NCBI RefSeq assembly: GCF_016649425.1 | Contig: NZ_JADRCR010000004.1 | Coordinates: 282,779 to 346,778 of the forward strand | Source: Limnobaculum allomyrinae | GTDB taxonomy: Bacteria; Pseudomonadota; Gammaproteobacteria; Enterobacterales; Enterobacteriaceae | Direction: 5' to 3' | DNA: 64,000 nucleotides | Shown here: one piece after another, positions 1-8,327 of the stretch | Numbering within the stretch: position 1 is the first letter of the stretch | Layout of the letters: each line of letters begins with the position of its first letter | The notes under the pieces: generated by a model | Database searches by the model: none | What the model was told of the DNA's origin: nothing | What the model saw: the letters and a program-made list of their open reading frames with translations, nothing else | Made by a program: the position numbers and the translations under genes

Positions 1-1450
1 ACGAGGCCATATTACGGCCAGTACCATGTTCAGCCTTGAGTGATCCTTTGTATTCAACCGCGACTAACTGCGCAATATCTTCCATAAATAGCTGATAGCG
101 GGAAACTTCTGCCGGGGAGTCGAAAGATTGCTGGAAGACAAAGTGCATATTACCATCCAGCGCATGACCATAAATAACGGCGCTATAGTCATGTTTAATA
201 AACAGCTTACGCAGGTCGCGTACTCCGGCCGCCAGTTGCTCAATAGGGAAGGCTACGTCTTCAATAATCACGGTTGAGCCCACAGGACGAACGGCACCAA
301 TCGCCGGGAAGATGCCTTTGCGGATTGCCCACAGACGACCAAACTCTTCAGGTTTATCAGTGAAGGGAACCTGCTGCTCCAGCGTGAAGCTGGCGATAGA
401 TGACATAATTTGTGCCATCTTGTCCTTCAATGTATTGGCATCAGCCGCGCGGACTTCAACCAATAGCGCGGTGGCGTCCTCACTGAGATGAGGCATGAAA
501 TCAGGTAGCCCCTCCTCATTCTCTACCGAGGCCAGGGCTCCGCGATCCATCAGCTCAACCGCAGAAACCGGCTGTTGTTTCAGAATACGTGTCGCTTCAC
601 AGGCTGCTTCAATATCGCTGAAGACGAACAGGGCTGAGGCTTTAAACGGGTGCTCTTCCACCGTGCGGTAGGTAATTTCAGCAATAAATCCTAATGTACC
701 TTCTGAACCAATCATCAGGTGAGTCAGAATGTCCAGCGGATGCTCAAAATCAACCAGTGCATTCAGGCTGTATCCTGTGGTGTTCTTCAGCCGATACTTA
801 TGGTGAATCAGCTCTGCCAGATGGCTATTGGCTTTGGTTTGCTGCGCCAACTGCCCCAGTTGCTCCAGCATTTTTCCGTGAGTTTGATTGAAGGAGGCAA
901 CGGATTCGCTGTCAGCGGTATCAATCAGGGTACCATCTGCCAGAATCAGGCGCATTGCCTGAAGCGTTTGGTAAGAGTTTTGAGCTGTGCCACAACACAT
1001 GCCGCTGGCGTTATTGGCCGCAATCCCACCAATTTTACAGGCATCAATGGAGGCTGGATCCGGGCCAATTTTACGGCCAAAAGGTGCCAGGTAGCGGTTG
1101 GCGTCAGCACCAATCACTCCCGGTTTCAGGGAAATATAACCCGCATCACCAAAAATCTTATACTGACGCCAGCTGTCGCCCAGAATAATCAGAATTGAGT
1201 CCGTAATCGCCTGACCGGAGAGGCTGGTACCTGCCGCCCGGAAGGTCACAGGGAGCTTATGTTTTCTTGCCAGAACCAATGTTTGTTGTACTTCTCGTTC
1301 GTTATTCACCCGCACAACAATTTGAGGGATAAGACGATAACAGCTGGCATCAGTACCATAAGCCATGGTTCTTGATGGGTCGGTATAGATAAATTCTTTC
1401 GGGATAATACGACAAAGCTCACGATAAAAAGGTTGGTAAGACAGGTTCAT
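1..1450 (-). CDS. FAD-binding oxidase with Fe-S domain, D-lactate dehydrogenase-like (partial, 3' end outside window)
   Basis: The reading frame is open from the ATG at 1448-1450 to the left edge, giving 483 codons of a longer gene. Protein start MNLSYQPFYRELCRIIPKE is followed by an FAD-binding type 4 (PCMH/VAO) domain: TFRAAGTSLSGQA (about residues 65-77), GPDPASIDACKIGGIAANNASG and GSEGTLGFIAE, then an FAD-oxidase C-terminal domain ending at the edge in KAEHGTGRNMA. Homologues of this architecture carry a C-terminal 4Fe-4S/CCG half and are membrane-associated, quinone-linked D-lactate (or 2-hydroxyacid) dehydrogenases of the Dld-II type. Substrate is inferred from the family; the Fe-S half cannot be seen. 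It is divergent from yjgR across a 354-bp gap. A glycolate oxidase-like role is the main alternative. Confidence 0.85.
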   Translation of the reverse strand, partial: MNLSYQPFYRELCRIIPKEFIYTDPSRTMAYGTDASCYRLIPQIVVRVNNEREVQQTLVLARKHKLPVTFRAAGTSLSGQAITDSILIILGDSWRQYKIFGDAGYISLKPGVIGADANRYLAPFGRKIGPDPASIDACKIGGIAANNASGMCCGTAQNSYQTLQAMRLILADGTLIDTADSESVASFNQTHGKMLEQLGQLAQQTKANSHLAELIHHKYRLKNTTGYSLNALVDFEHPLDILTHLMIGSEGTLGFIAEITYRTVEEHPFKASALFVFSDIEAACEATRILKQQPVSAVELMDRGALASVENEEGLPDFMPHLSEDATALLVEVRAADANTLKDKMAQIMSSIASFTLEQQVPFTDKPEEFGRLWAIRKGIFPAIGAVRPVGSTVIIEDVAFPIEQLAAGVRDLRKLFIKHDYSAVIYGHALDGNMHFVFQQSFDSPAEVSRYQLFMEDIAQLVAVEYKGSLKAEHGTGRNMAS

Positions 1451-1804
1451 TTATACTTCCTTTATTTTACTTTTTGCGCAATAGATGCGTTTCTTTGTTG
1501 TTGATTATAATAGTAAAACTACGAAATTATTGTGATCGCACTCTATCTTTAATCGCTATTGAATCGATTCATATTACAAATGTGTTTTCATTGTGTTGTC
1601 AGGGGAAATAATTCCTTAATATTTTTAGTTGATGTGTTGCAGGTCGATATAAAAGGAATTTTTATTAATCATCCTCGGTTGACTCATTTATACTGTGTCA
1701 GTATAGGACACCGCGCATAGTGACATGCCGTGGCCTTTCTGAATAAAAGTCTGACAGGTGCACTTTTCGGCTCAATGGAGTCGTTATATATAGGATGAAC
1801 TCTG
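1451..1804. other. Intergenic region between divergent genes
   Basis: 354 bp without a credible gene. It is AT-rich near the dehydrogenase start and must hold the promoters of both divergent genes. The only convincing element is a sigma70-type promoter facing yjgR (separate entry). No strong FNR, ArcA or LldR-type palindrome was recognised by eye. Confidence 0.6.
1679..1707 (+). promoter_or_regulatory. Predicted sigma70 promoter for yjgR
   Basis: TTGACT (1679-1684), 17-bp spacer, TATAGG (1702-1707). It leaves a 5' leader of roughly 90 bases before the yjgR ATG at 1805. Confidence 0.5.
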
Positions 1805-3319
1805 ATGTTAGAACCTCTTGTTATTGCCAAAAGCAATGAGTTAGAGCTGGCGATTCTGCCTGCGCTGGCTAACCGTCATGGATTGATTACCGGAGCAACC
1901 GGAACAGGAAAAACCGTCTCGCTACAGAAAATGGCAGAGAGTTTTTCACGAATTGGCGTACCGGTATTTATGGCCGACGTCAAAGGCGACCTGTCGGGTA
2001 TTGCGGCAGAAGGGGTAATGAACCCGAAACTTCAGTCACGTCTGGAAGCGCTGAAAGTAACCGATTGGGATCCAGCCGCTTGTCCTACCGTATTCTGGGA
2101 TGTTTTTGGTGAGAAAGGGCATCCGGTGCGCGCAACGGTTTCCGATATGGGGCCGATTTTGCTTTCTCGTTTATTGAATCTGAATGATGTTCAGTCTGGT
2201 GTGCTGCAATTAGTGTTTAAAATTGCCGATGATAACGGCCTGTTGCTGCTGGATATGAAAGATCTGCGCTCAATGGTGCAGTTTGTTGGTGATAATGCCA
2301 AACAATTCCAAACCCAGTACGGCAATATCTCCAGCGCTTCCATTGGTGCTATTCAGCGCGGTTTGTTGACGCTTGAACAACAAGGCGCTGAGAGCTTCTT
2401 TGGCGAGCCAATGTTAGATATTTTTGACCTGATAAAAACCAATGCATCAGGTCAGGGTATCGTCAATATTTTGGCGGCGGACAAACTATATAACCAGCCT
2501 AAACTGTATGCGATTTTCCTGCTGTGGCTGCTGTCTGAGCTGTTTGAACATTTGCCAGAAGTGGGTGATATGGACAAGCCGAAGATGGTGTTTTTCTTCG
2601 ATGAAGCTCACTTGCTGTTTAACGATGCGCCAACCGCTTTGCTGGAAAAAATTGAGCAAGTGGTTCGTCTGATCCGTTCTAAAGGCGTTGGTATCTATTT
2701 TGTTACTCAAAATCCACTGGATATTCCGGACAGCGTACTGGGGCAGTTAGGTAACCGGGTACAGCATGCTCTGCGTGCGTTTACCCCACGAGACCAAAAA
2801 GCGGTCAGAGCCGCAGCAGAAACCATGCGGGCAAACCCATCGTTTAATGCAGAGCAGGCCATTACCGAGTTGGGTGTTGGTGAAGCACTGATTTCATTTT
2901 TAGATGAGAAAGGGCGTCCAAATATCGTTGAGCGTGGCTTTGTTATTGCACCTTGTTCTCGTATGGGAGCTCTGAGTGATGACGAGCGTAATGGCTTGAT
3001 TAATCGCTCTCCATTGTATGGCCGTTATGAAGAGATGATCGATCGTGAATCTGCCTATGAAAAACTCATGGCAGGTGCTGGTGTAACAACACCAGCAGCG
3101 AAAGATGCGCCGGTGACTAAGCAAGAGGTTCAACAGAAAGAGAATGAAGATGGCGGCTTACTGGGCAGCCTGAACGATATTCTGTTTGGCACCACTGGCC
3201 CACGGGGCGGTAAAAAGGATGGCATAGTACAGACTGCGGCAAAATCGATGACTCGCCAACTGGGTAACCAGATTGTGAGGGGGATTTTGGGGAGTATTCT
3301 GGGTGGGAAGCGTAGATAA
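1805..3319 (+). CDS. yjgR: YjgR family HerA-like P-loop ATPase (DUF853)
   Basis: 504 aa, the usual length for YjgR. The Walker A motif GATGTGKT lies at residues 30-37 and a Walker B-type strand [13 protein letters not shown] at about 258-270, followed by a conserved FVTQNP segment. The fold belongs to the HerA/FtsK additional-strand ATPases, but its substrate in enterobacteria is not established. The C-terminus is Gly/Lys-rich (about 465-504) and may be flexible. Start ATG 1805 fits the family N-terminus MLEPL and has an AGGA element upstream. The gene stands alone; downstream is a convergent intergenic repeat element. Confidence 0.92.
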   Translation: MLEPLVIAKSNELELAILPALANRHGLITGATGTGKTVSLQKMAESFSRIGVPVFMADVKGDLSGIAAEGVMNPKLQSRLEALKVTDWDPAACPTVFWDVFGEKGHPVRATVSDMGPILLSRLLNLNDVQSGVLQLVFKIADDNGLLLLDMKDLRSMVQFVGDNAKQFQTQYGNISSASIGAIQRGLLTLEQQGAESFFGEPMLDIFDLIKTNASGQGIVNILAADKLYNQPKLYAIFLLWLLSELFEHLPEVGDMDKPKMVFFFDEAHLLFNDAPTALLEKIEQVVRLIRSKGVGIYFVTQNPLDIPDSVLGQLGNRVQHALRAFTPRDQKAVRAAAETMRANPSFNAEQAITELGVGEALISFLDEKGRPNIVERGFVIAPCSRMGALSDDERNGLINRSPLYGRYEEMIDRESAYEKLMAGAGVTTPAAKDAPVTKQEVQQKENEDGGLLGSLNDILFGTTGPRGGKKDGIVQTAAKSMTRQLGNQIVRGILGSILGGKRR

Positions 3320-3369
3320 CTGAGCCGTCATTTAAAACAGCGCATTTGCTTATTTTAGTGCTGAGAACA

Positions 3370-3604
3370 TTCCGGCCGTAAAAGGTATATACCTATATTA
3401 CTATTGTGCTCGGCCGGAAGACAATTTGTACTTAAGTTCGGAGTGCGTCGGGCCTAGCCGGGCTAGGGGCAGTTATGAAACACCTTGCGGTGTTTCACCC
3501 TGACGGGTCAGCGCAAGCGCTGTTCAAACAGGCTTTCGCCTGTTTGTCGTTGGCTTACGCCAAGTCGAACCCAACGCCCGTCTCTCCCGACGATTGGCTT
3601 TTTG
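3370..3604 (+). repeat. Dispersed intergenic hairpin repeat, copy 1 (long form)
   Basis: Starts with a perfect 9-bp stem TTCCGGCCG (3370-3378) / CGGCCGGAA (3411-3419), then the shared box TTCGGAGTGCGTCGGGCC (to about 3454), a cluster of five short hairpins (3453-3563), and a right end CCCAACGCCCGTCTCTCCC GACGATTGGCTTTTT. The same boxes recur at 8.33-8.46 kb and, inverted, at 15.39-15.51 kb. It fills the gap between the convergent ends of yjgR and rspR. No ORF or transposase is present; it resembles a REP/BIME- or MITE-like element. Confidence 0.75.
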
Positions 3605-3685
3605 AATTTTGATATTTATCAGTCAAAAATAGCGGCTTAATGCCGCTATTTTTTGTTGATTACATCTACCAGCTAAAGCGAACCG

Positions 3686-4375
3686 CTATTCGTCAGCTTC
3701 GAACCAGTCGGTATTGCGTTGGGAAATGGTGGTGACGGTGGAGATCATCTCCCCGAGATGCTGTTTCATTGCGGCTTCTGCTGCATCAGGATCGCGTTTT
3801 TCCAACCCATCATAGATTTTGTAATGCTGCTCAATCAGGCTTTCTGGAGGAGAAACATCTGCCAGGCTCATAAACCGTACCCGATCCATGGTGGCCTTGA
3901 TGGTTTCAATCGTTTCCCATGCCATTGGGCAATCGATGATTTGGGTGAAAGTACGGTGAAACTCATCATCTAATTCTAAAAACTCTTTAATACGCTTATT
4001 GCTGGCAGCCAGCTCTTGACGATGGAGATTGTGCTTAAGCTGCATCAGATGTTCTGGGGTGACGGCTAATGCAGCCCGGCGAATAATCGCTATTTCCACG
4101 GCTTCGCGGATAAAACGCCCATCGGACACGCGCTTGGCGGAGATCTTCATGACGAAGGTACCACGCTGCGGCAAAATTTGGACTAATCCGGTTTCTGACA
4201 GTTTGATAAACGCTTCTCTGACAGGTTGCCGAGATACATTGAAGCGAGTTGAGATCTCTTTTTCTGACAGTAAAGTGCCCGGACGAATCGTACAATCAAC
4301 GATCTCCTGCCTTAACAGGCGGTAGATTTGCTGATTTACAGGTTCACTGGTAGCGAATGGGTAAGCAATGGTCAT
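3686..4375 (-). CDS. rspR: GntR/FadR-family transcriptional regulator RspR
   Basis: 229 aa from ATG 4373-4375. The sequence closely follows E. coli RspR (YdfH) along its whole length, including PVNQQIYR at the start, the winged-helix segment EKEISTRFNVSRQPVREAFIKL (split here as STRFNVSRQPVREAF) and the C-terminal FCD ligand domain with ELDDEFHRTFTQI. In E. coli it represses rspAB. The upstream TTG at 4406 was rejected because family members align exactly at MTIAYPF. Here the gene is 8 kb away from rspAB, separated by a flavocytochrome and a two-component system. A palindrome upstream (4685-4702) is a candidate operator. Confidence 0.88.
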   Translation of the reverse strand: MTIAYPFATSEPVNQQIYRLLRQEIVDCTIRPGTLLSEKEISTRFNVSRQPVREAFIKLSETGLVQILPQRGTFVMKISAKRVSDGRFIREAVEIAIIRRAALAVTPEHLMQLKHNLHRQELAASNKRIKEFLELDDEFHRTFTQIIDCPMAWETIETIKATMDRVRFMSLADVSPPESLIEQHYKIYDGLEKRDPDAAEAAMKQHLGEMISTVTTISQRNTDWFEADE

Positions 4376-4684
4376 TGATGTCGATAGAGCTCTTACTGTA
4401 GTTAGCAACTTTCCGCATTATAGCGGGATTTCACGGACAATTCGCCAAAATTCTTATGGAAAAGCGTCATTTTTTAACAAATCCAATTGAGTAGCGAACG
4501 AATATTTTCACTGGAATAAATTAGCCAGTGAACCAGCACAAAGGTTATTTCGCCGTTGAATGGTTCGTTTTAATCATTCAATGGTTTTTTACCCACAAAC
4601 CGCTCCGTATATAAATCAACCTACCATGATTAAAGCACATTTAATTTGATCTTTGGCGTGTAATTCAGCAATTCGCTGATGTGT

Positions 4685-4702
4685 TATACAAGTACTTGTA
4701 TA
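4685..4702. promoter_or_regulatory. 18-nt palindrome, candidate GntR-type (RspR) operator
   Basis: TATACAAGTACTTGTATA is a perfect inverted repeat. Its left 9-mer ATACAAGTA recurs at 13870-13878, 77 bp upstream of the rspA start. Palindromes of this size and AT-rich flanks are typical for FadR-subfamily GntR regulators; binding by RspR is inference. Confidence 0.4.
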
Positions 4703-4708
4703 CATAGA

Positions 4709-4750
4709 AAAATGACAAAAATGTAATCTGTGCATTGGCGGTTTGTCATT
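4709..4750. promoter_or_regulatory. Inverted CusR/HprR-like half-sites
   Basis: AAAATGACAA (4709-4718) matches one arm of the published CusR box (AAAATGACAA-NN-TTGTCATTTT), and TTTGTCATT (4742-4750) is its inverse, but the spacing is 22 nt between the 9-mers instead of the compact box. Located 75-115 bp before the flavocytochrome ORF and 1.4 kb from a matching response regulator gene. Confidence 0.35.
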
Positions 4751-4823
4751 CGGACATTGCTATTCTTTTTGCATTCTATCGGGCTATTAAGCCAGCGATG
4801 ATTTGTCATAGAAGGAATAACTT

Positions 4824-5132
4824 ATGCGTCGATTAACCGGAGGTTTATTTTTAATTTGGGCAGTGACTTTTCTGTTTTCATTGCCTGCAACATTCGACTT
4901 TTTTTTCTGGCGGCGTCAGATTATTTTACTGACGGGTATTCTCAGTTTTGGCTATATGAGTGCCGCGATGTTATTGGCTGTCCGTCCCACCTGGCTTGAA
5001 AAATGGCTGAATGGGTTGGATAAAATGTATCGTCTGCATAAATATCTGGGCATTGGGTCATTAACTGGCATGCAATCGCTAATGATATTGGCGAGTGGGC
5101 GTTTTATGCCTTTATCATTTTCGCTCTGGTGA
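4824..5132 (+). CDS. NOX/ferric reductase-like flavocytochrome, N-terminal fragment (frame-disrupted)
   Basis: 102 aa beginning MRRLTGGLFLIWAV, with two to three hydrophobic helices and the conserved KMYRLHKYLGIG segment that normally opens the first haem-binding helix. It then runs into an out-of-frame tail and stops at 5132. The family continuation (INWHAIANDIGEWAFYAF) is encoded in the next frame just before 5129. Intact bacterial relatives are single proteins of roughly 400-440 aa with a ferric-reductase transmembrane domain fused to FAD and NAD(P)H domains. Together with the next ORF this is best read as one gene broken by a small indel near 5045-5070, though the GTGA overlap would allow coupled translation. 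Confidence 0.6.
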   Translation: MRRLTGGLFLIWAVTFLFSLPATFDFFFWRRQIILLTGILSFGYMSAAMLLAVRPTWLEKWLNGLDKMYRLHKYLGIGSLTGMQSLMILASGRFMPLSFSLW

Positions 5133-6016
5133 GCCTGTTAAAAGTCGTCAGTTATAAAAGATTCGTCATTTTGCATAAATTAGCGGGTGTTATATTCATC
5201 GCCGGAGCGGTTCATGCCGCGATGTCACTGAAGTATCTGTTGAATACCATGTTGTATGATATTGCCGTTATCGTCATGGTTCTGGTTGGCTGTTATTGTG
5301 CGCTGTTGTCCCTGACCAGCCAGATTGGTAGTAAGAAAAAGGTCAACGGTAAGGTCATTCAGGTTAATCGTTACGCCGGCAACGCCGTTCATTTTCAGAT
5401 AGCAGTCGATCAACCGATGAAGTATCAGCCCGGTCAATTTGCCTATCTCAACTTTTATGATGGCGAATCTCCCCATCCGTTTACCGTAGTGAATTACGAT
5501 AAACAGCAAAAAATCATCGAAATAGCGGTAAAAGCATTGGGTGACTATACCGCTGAGCTGGTGAACCATCTGCAACAGGGGCAGCGAGTTGAAGTGGAGG
5601 GCGGCTATGGCAAATTCTTGCTATCAGATAATAAAAAGCAGGTATGGGTCGGTGCCGGTATTGGGGTTACGCCATTTATTGCCTGGCTGGAGTCTCTCGC
5701 ATCAGGCAACAGCGCTCAAACCACACCAGAAAAAATCGTGTTTTTCTACTGCGCCAGAAATCGACAAGAAGCTTTCTTCATTGAACGACTTCAAGGTTTA
5801 GTGAAACGAATATCCCATGTAGAGCTGCGAGTTTTACTGGCAGAAGAAGGACAGCTATTAACCGCAGAAGAGATTATTTGCCTGATGGGGAACAGCACCG
5901 ATTACTCCGTCAGTTTTTGTGGCCCGGAAGTGTTTGCAGAGCATTTGAAAAAAGGATTATCAACGTCAGGATGGTGTCAGAGTCAGTTTCATCATGAAAT
6001 ATTTTCAATGCGTTGA
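5129..6016 (+). CDS. NOX/ferric reductase-like flavocytochrome, C-terminal fragment with FAD/NAD(P)H domains
   Basis: 295 aa from a GTG that may not be a true start. Residues 1-70 are membrane helices including LHKLAGVIFIAGAVHAAMSL, whose two His are spaced like the second haem-ligand pair of the family. Then comes a ferredoxin-reductase-type FAD domain (KYQPGQFAYLNF, HPFTVVN about residues 98-120) and an NAD(P)H-binding domain (VWVGAGIGVTPFIAWLE about 172-188; SFCGPEVFAEHLKK near 268). The family moves electrons from NAD(P)H through FAD and two haems across the membrane. Without the N-terminal helices in frame it probably cannot bind both haems. A two-component system follows 155 bp downstream. 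Confidence 0.6.
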   Translation: MSLLKVVSYKRFVILHKLAGVIFIAGAVHAAMSLKYLLNTMLYDIAVIVMVLVGCYCALLSLTSQIGSKKKVNGKVIQVNRYAGNAVHFQIAVDQPMKYQPGQFAYLNFYDGESPHPFTVVNYDKQQKIIEIAVKALGDYTAELVNHLQQGQRVEVEGGYGKFLLSDNKKQVWVGAGIGVTPFIAWLESLASGNSAQTTPEKIVFFYCARNRQEAFFIERLQGLVKRISHVELRVLLAEEGQLLTAEEIICLMGNSTDYSVSFCGPEVFAEHLKKGLSTSGWCQSQFHHEIFSMR

Positions 6017-6068
6017 AGGCTCATTTTACCAAGCCAAATGAACGCGAGGTTTTTATATTGATTTACAT

Positions 6069-6100
6069 CATCAGAGCCATTATTCATCATGGCTCTGATG
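6069..6100. promoter_or_regulatory. 12-bp inverted repeat upstream of response regulator
   Basis: CATCAGAGCCAT (6069-6080) and ATGGCTCTGATG (6089-6100) are perfectly complementary around an 8-nt loop. No T-run follows, so it is not a standard intrinsic terminator for the reductase. It could be an RNA hairpin or a regulator site in the 155-bp gap before the response regulator. Confidence 0.4.
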
Positions 6101-6171
6101 TGATCGTTCTGATTAAGGCAGATGCAGAAAGAAAATCGTGTTGGTGTGCATAGGGTAAATGGATAACCATT

Positions 6172-6864
6172 ATGAAAATATTATTAGTAGAAGATCAGAA
6201 AATGGCATCGGAATACATCGCCCGTGGGCTCAAAGAGCAAGGCATGGTGGTCGATATTGCGGCCAATGGCCCCGATGGTTTGCACTATCTGTTAACCAAT
6301 GAATATGATTTAGCGATTCTGGACGTTATGCTGCCCGGCCTGAGTGGTTGGGATATTTTGGAAATGGCGCGTAAAGCGGGTAAGCAAACTACGGTAATGT
6401 ATCTGACCGCCAGAGATAATGTCGAAGATCGGGTTCGAGGTCTGGAGCTGGGAGCCGATGATTACCTGATAAAACCGTTTTCCTTTAGTGAGCTATTGGC
6501 GCGCATTCGCGTTATTCAGCGGCGCCAGATTGATCCACATCAGCCGGAATCCACGGTATTACGCGTGGCCGATCTGGAACTCGATTTATTGAAACATCAG
6601 GCTTATCGACAGGGTAAACGTCTGGAACTGACACCAAGAGAATTCACATTATTAAGTTTGCTGATGCGCCGCAGTGGTGAAGTGTTATCCCGTATTGTGA
6701 TATCTGAAATGGTCTGGGATATGAATTTCGATTCCGGAACCAATGTGGTGGACGTGGCCATCCGTCGATTACGGACTAAAGTCGATGACCCCTATTCGGT
6801 CAAATTATTACACACTATTCGGGGGGCGGGTTACGTGATGGAGTTGAGAGATGAAACTGTTTGA
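6172..6864 (+). CDS. OmpR-family response regulator, heavy metal / HprR type
   Basis: 230 aa. Receiver domain residues 1-115 with phospho-acceptor Asp51 (LAILDVMLPG), conserved T79 region and Lys101 (YLIKPFSF); winged-helix Trans_reg_C domain about 130-225 with LTPREFTLLSLL and TNVVDVAIRRLRTKVDDPY. The latter is characteristic of the CusR/PcoR/HprR subgroup. The histidine kinase gene starts 14 bp before its stop, so the pair is translationally coupled. HprR-like regulators respond to oxidant or copper signals; here the signal is unknown. It may act on the CusR-like half-sites at 4709-4750. Confidence 0.88.
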   Translation: MKILLVEDQKMASEYIARGLKEQGMVVDIAANGPDGLHYLLTNEYDLAILDVMLPGLSGWDILEMARKAGKQTTVMYLTARDNVEDRVRGLELGADDYLIKPFSFSELLARIRVIQRRQIDPHQPESTVLRVADLELDLLKHQAYRQGKRLELTPREFTLLSLLMRRSGEVLSRIVISEMVWDMNFDSGTNVVDVAIRRLRTKVDDPYSVKLLHTIRGAGYVMELRDETV

Positions 6865-8248
6865 TATCCGCAGCTGGTCGTTGACTCAACGACTGAGTAT
6901 CTTTTTTACTCTGGCAATGACCATTATAGTGTTGATTGTTTCAGCGATTGCGTTCACTGCATTAGTGGAACAATTGAAGAAAAAGAACCATCTCGAATTA
7001 ACTAATATTCTTCAGTCTCAAAGCAGCGTTATCGAAAATATCCATGATAATCGTAAGTTAAGGGTCTGGCAGCAGCGCTGGTTTGAGAATATCGATCCGG
7101 ATAAGCGCGCATTTTTACGGGTGATTATGCCGAACGGGCAGGTGTTTGCGGAATCGCCACAACTGACAATTGCGTCGGAGGAGTTTCCTGATGCTAATGA
7201 GGCGTTCAACTATAAAATAACCTTCTCTAAGCAAGGGGAGCGTAAGAGTAAAATGCTGCTGGGAAGCCGCAAGGTGGCTCAGGCTAATGGGCAAGTATGG
7301 TTGGTACAGGCCGCGCTGAATGTTAGTCAGGAACGGGAAATTCTGGATCTTTGTCTGGATATTCTGAAAGTGGTGGTATCTGTTGCTCTGGTTATTTCGG
7401 CACTGCTTGGGTGGCTGATCGTGCGAAGCGGTCTTAAACCATTAACTATTCTGAATAAGCAAATACAGAATATCCATGTCGAACGGCTCAATACGCGTAT
7501 CGGTCAACAGAAATGGCCAAGAGAATTGAAAGAGCTGGCCGCTTCTTTCGACGATATGCTTAGCCGATTAGAAAGCTCTTTTGCTGAACTATCCCGCTTC
7601 TCATCGGATATTGCCCACGAATTCCGTGCGCCTATCAATAATATGATTGCCGCCGCCAGCGTAACGCAATCCCTGCCTCGTACTCCGGAAGAATATCAGG
7701 ATACGCTGGAGAAAATTATGGAAGAGGGGGAGCGTCTCTCCCGAATGATCTCCTCCATGCTGTTTCTTGCCAGAGCAGATAACTCCCGGGAAGTTATTCA
7801 TATTGAGTCGGTATCAACATCGATTCTGTTTAATCAGGTGGCTGAATTCTTTAGCGGTTTGGCTGAAGAGAGACAGATTGAGTTATTGACCTCTGGTGAT
7901 TACATCATGCAGGCTGATGTAATGTTGTTGCGGCGAGCATTTTCTAATCTGGTTGATAACGCATTACGCTATACGCCTGTAGGGGGAAAAATCACACTGA
8001 CAGCAGAAAGAGAGAACGATCGCCTGATTCTGTCGGTGACTGATACCGGTGAAGGAATTGAACCATCACACATCGACCATATATTTGAACGTTTTTACTG
8101 TGCCGATAGCGCAAGAAGCTCGAATGAAAGTACCGGTCTGGGGCTGGCTCTGGTGAAATCCATTGTAGAGCTGCATAACGGTACTATTGGGGTGGAAAGT
8201 GAAGTGGGACACGGTAGTCGTTTTGTGATGAGTTTTCCGTTTGCTTAG
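6851..8248 (+). CDS. Heavy metal-type sensor histidine kinase
   Basis: 465 aa inner-membrane kinase. TM1 about residues 13-37, a periplasmic sensor of about 130 residues, TM2 about 172-195, HAMP linker, then the H-box DIAHEFRAPINN with His256 (Phe and Ala replace the common Leu and Thr in HELRTP), N-box NLVDNALRYTP, G1 DTGEGI and G2 GLGLALVKSI. It resembles the CusS/HprS family. The periplasmic part contains no obvious Cys pair or His-rich metal motif. It partners the overlapping response regulator. The C-terminus is complete and the repeat element copy 2 follows 80 bp later. Confidence 0.87.
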   Translation: MKLFDIRSWSLTQRLSIFFTLAMTIIVLIVSAIAFTALVEQLKKKNHLELTNILQSQSSVIENIHDNRKLRVWQQRWFENIDPDKRAFLRVIMPNGQVFAESPQLTIASEEFPDANEAFNYKITFSKQGERKSKMLLGSRKVAQANGQVWLVQAALNVSQEREILDLCLDILKVVVSVALVISALLGWLIVRSGLKPLTILNKQIQNIHVERLNTRIGQQKWPRELKELAASFDDMLSRLESSFAELSRFSSDIAHEFRAPINNMIAAASVTQSLPRTPEEYQDTLEKIMEEGERLSRMISSMLFLARADNSREVIHIESVSTSILFNQVAEFFSGLAEERQIELLTSGDYIMQADVMLLRRAFSNLVDNALRYTPVGGKITLTAERENDRLILSVTDTGEGIEPSHIDHIFERFYCADSARSSNESTGLGLALVKSIVELHNGTIGVESEVGHGSRFVMSFPFA

Positions 8249-8327
8249 TTTTGAACGATGAAAAATAGTCACACAGGTGAGTAGGCACAGGCTGCTGACA
8301 AACCAGATAAATTGGCCTCAATGAATA

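Larger units (their letters stand above)
4376..4823. promoter_or_regulatory. Regulatory region between divergent rspR and flavocytochrome gene
   Basis: 448 bp with no gene. It carries an 18-nt perfect palindrome (4685-4702) and a pair of inverted AATGACAAA/TTTGTCATT half-sites (4711-4719 and 4742-4750), listed separately. No unambiguous -35/-10 pair was identified for the rightward gene. Confidence 0.55.

Noticed and set aside
719..1198. Open frame on the plus strand
   Set aside because: It is antisense to the FAD-domain coding sequence of the dehydrogenase, which shows clear family motifs; the plus-strand product has none.
3370..3604. CRISPR array or attC-like site
   Set aside because: The hairpins differ in sequence and length, there are no equal spacers, and no cas or integrase gene is nearby.
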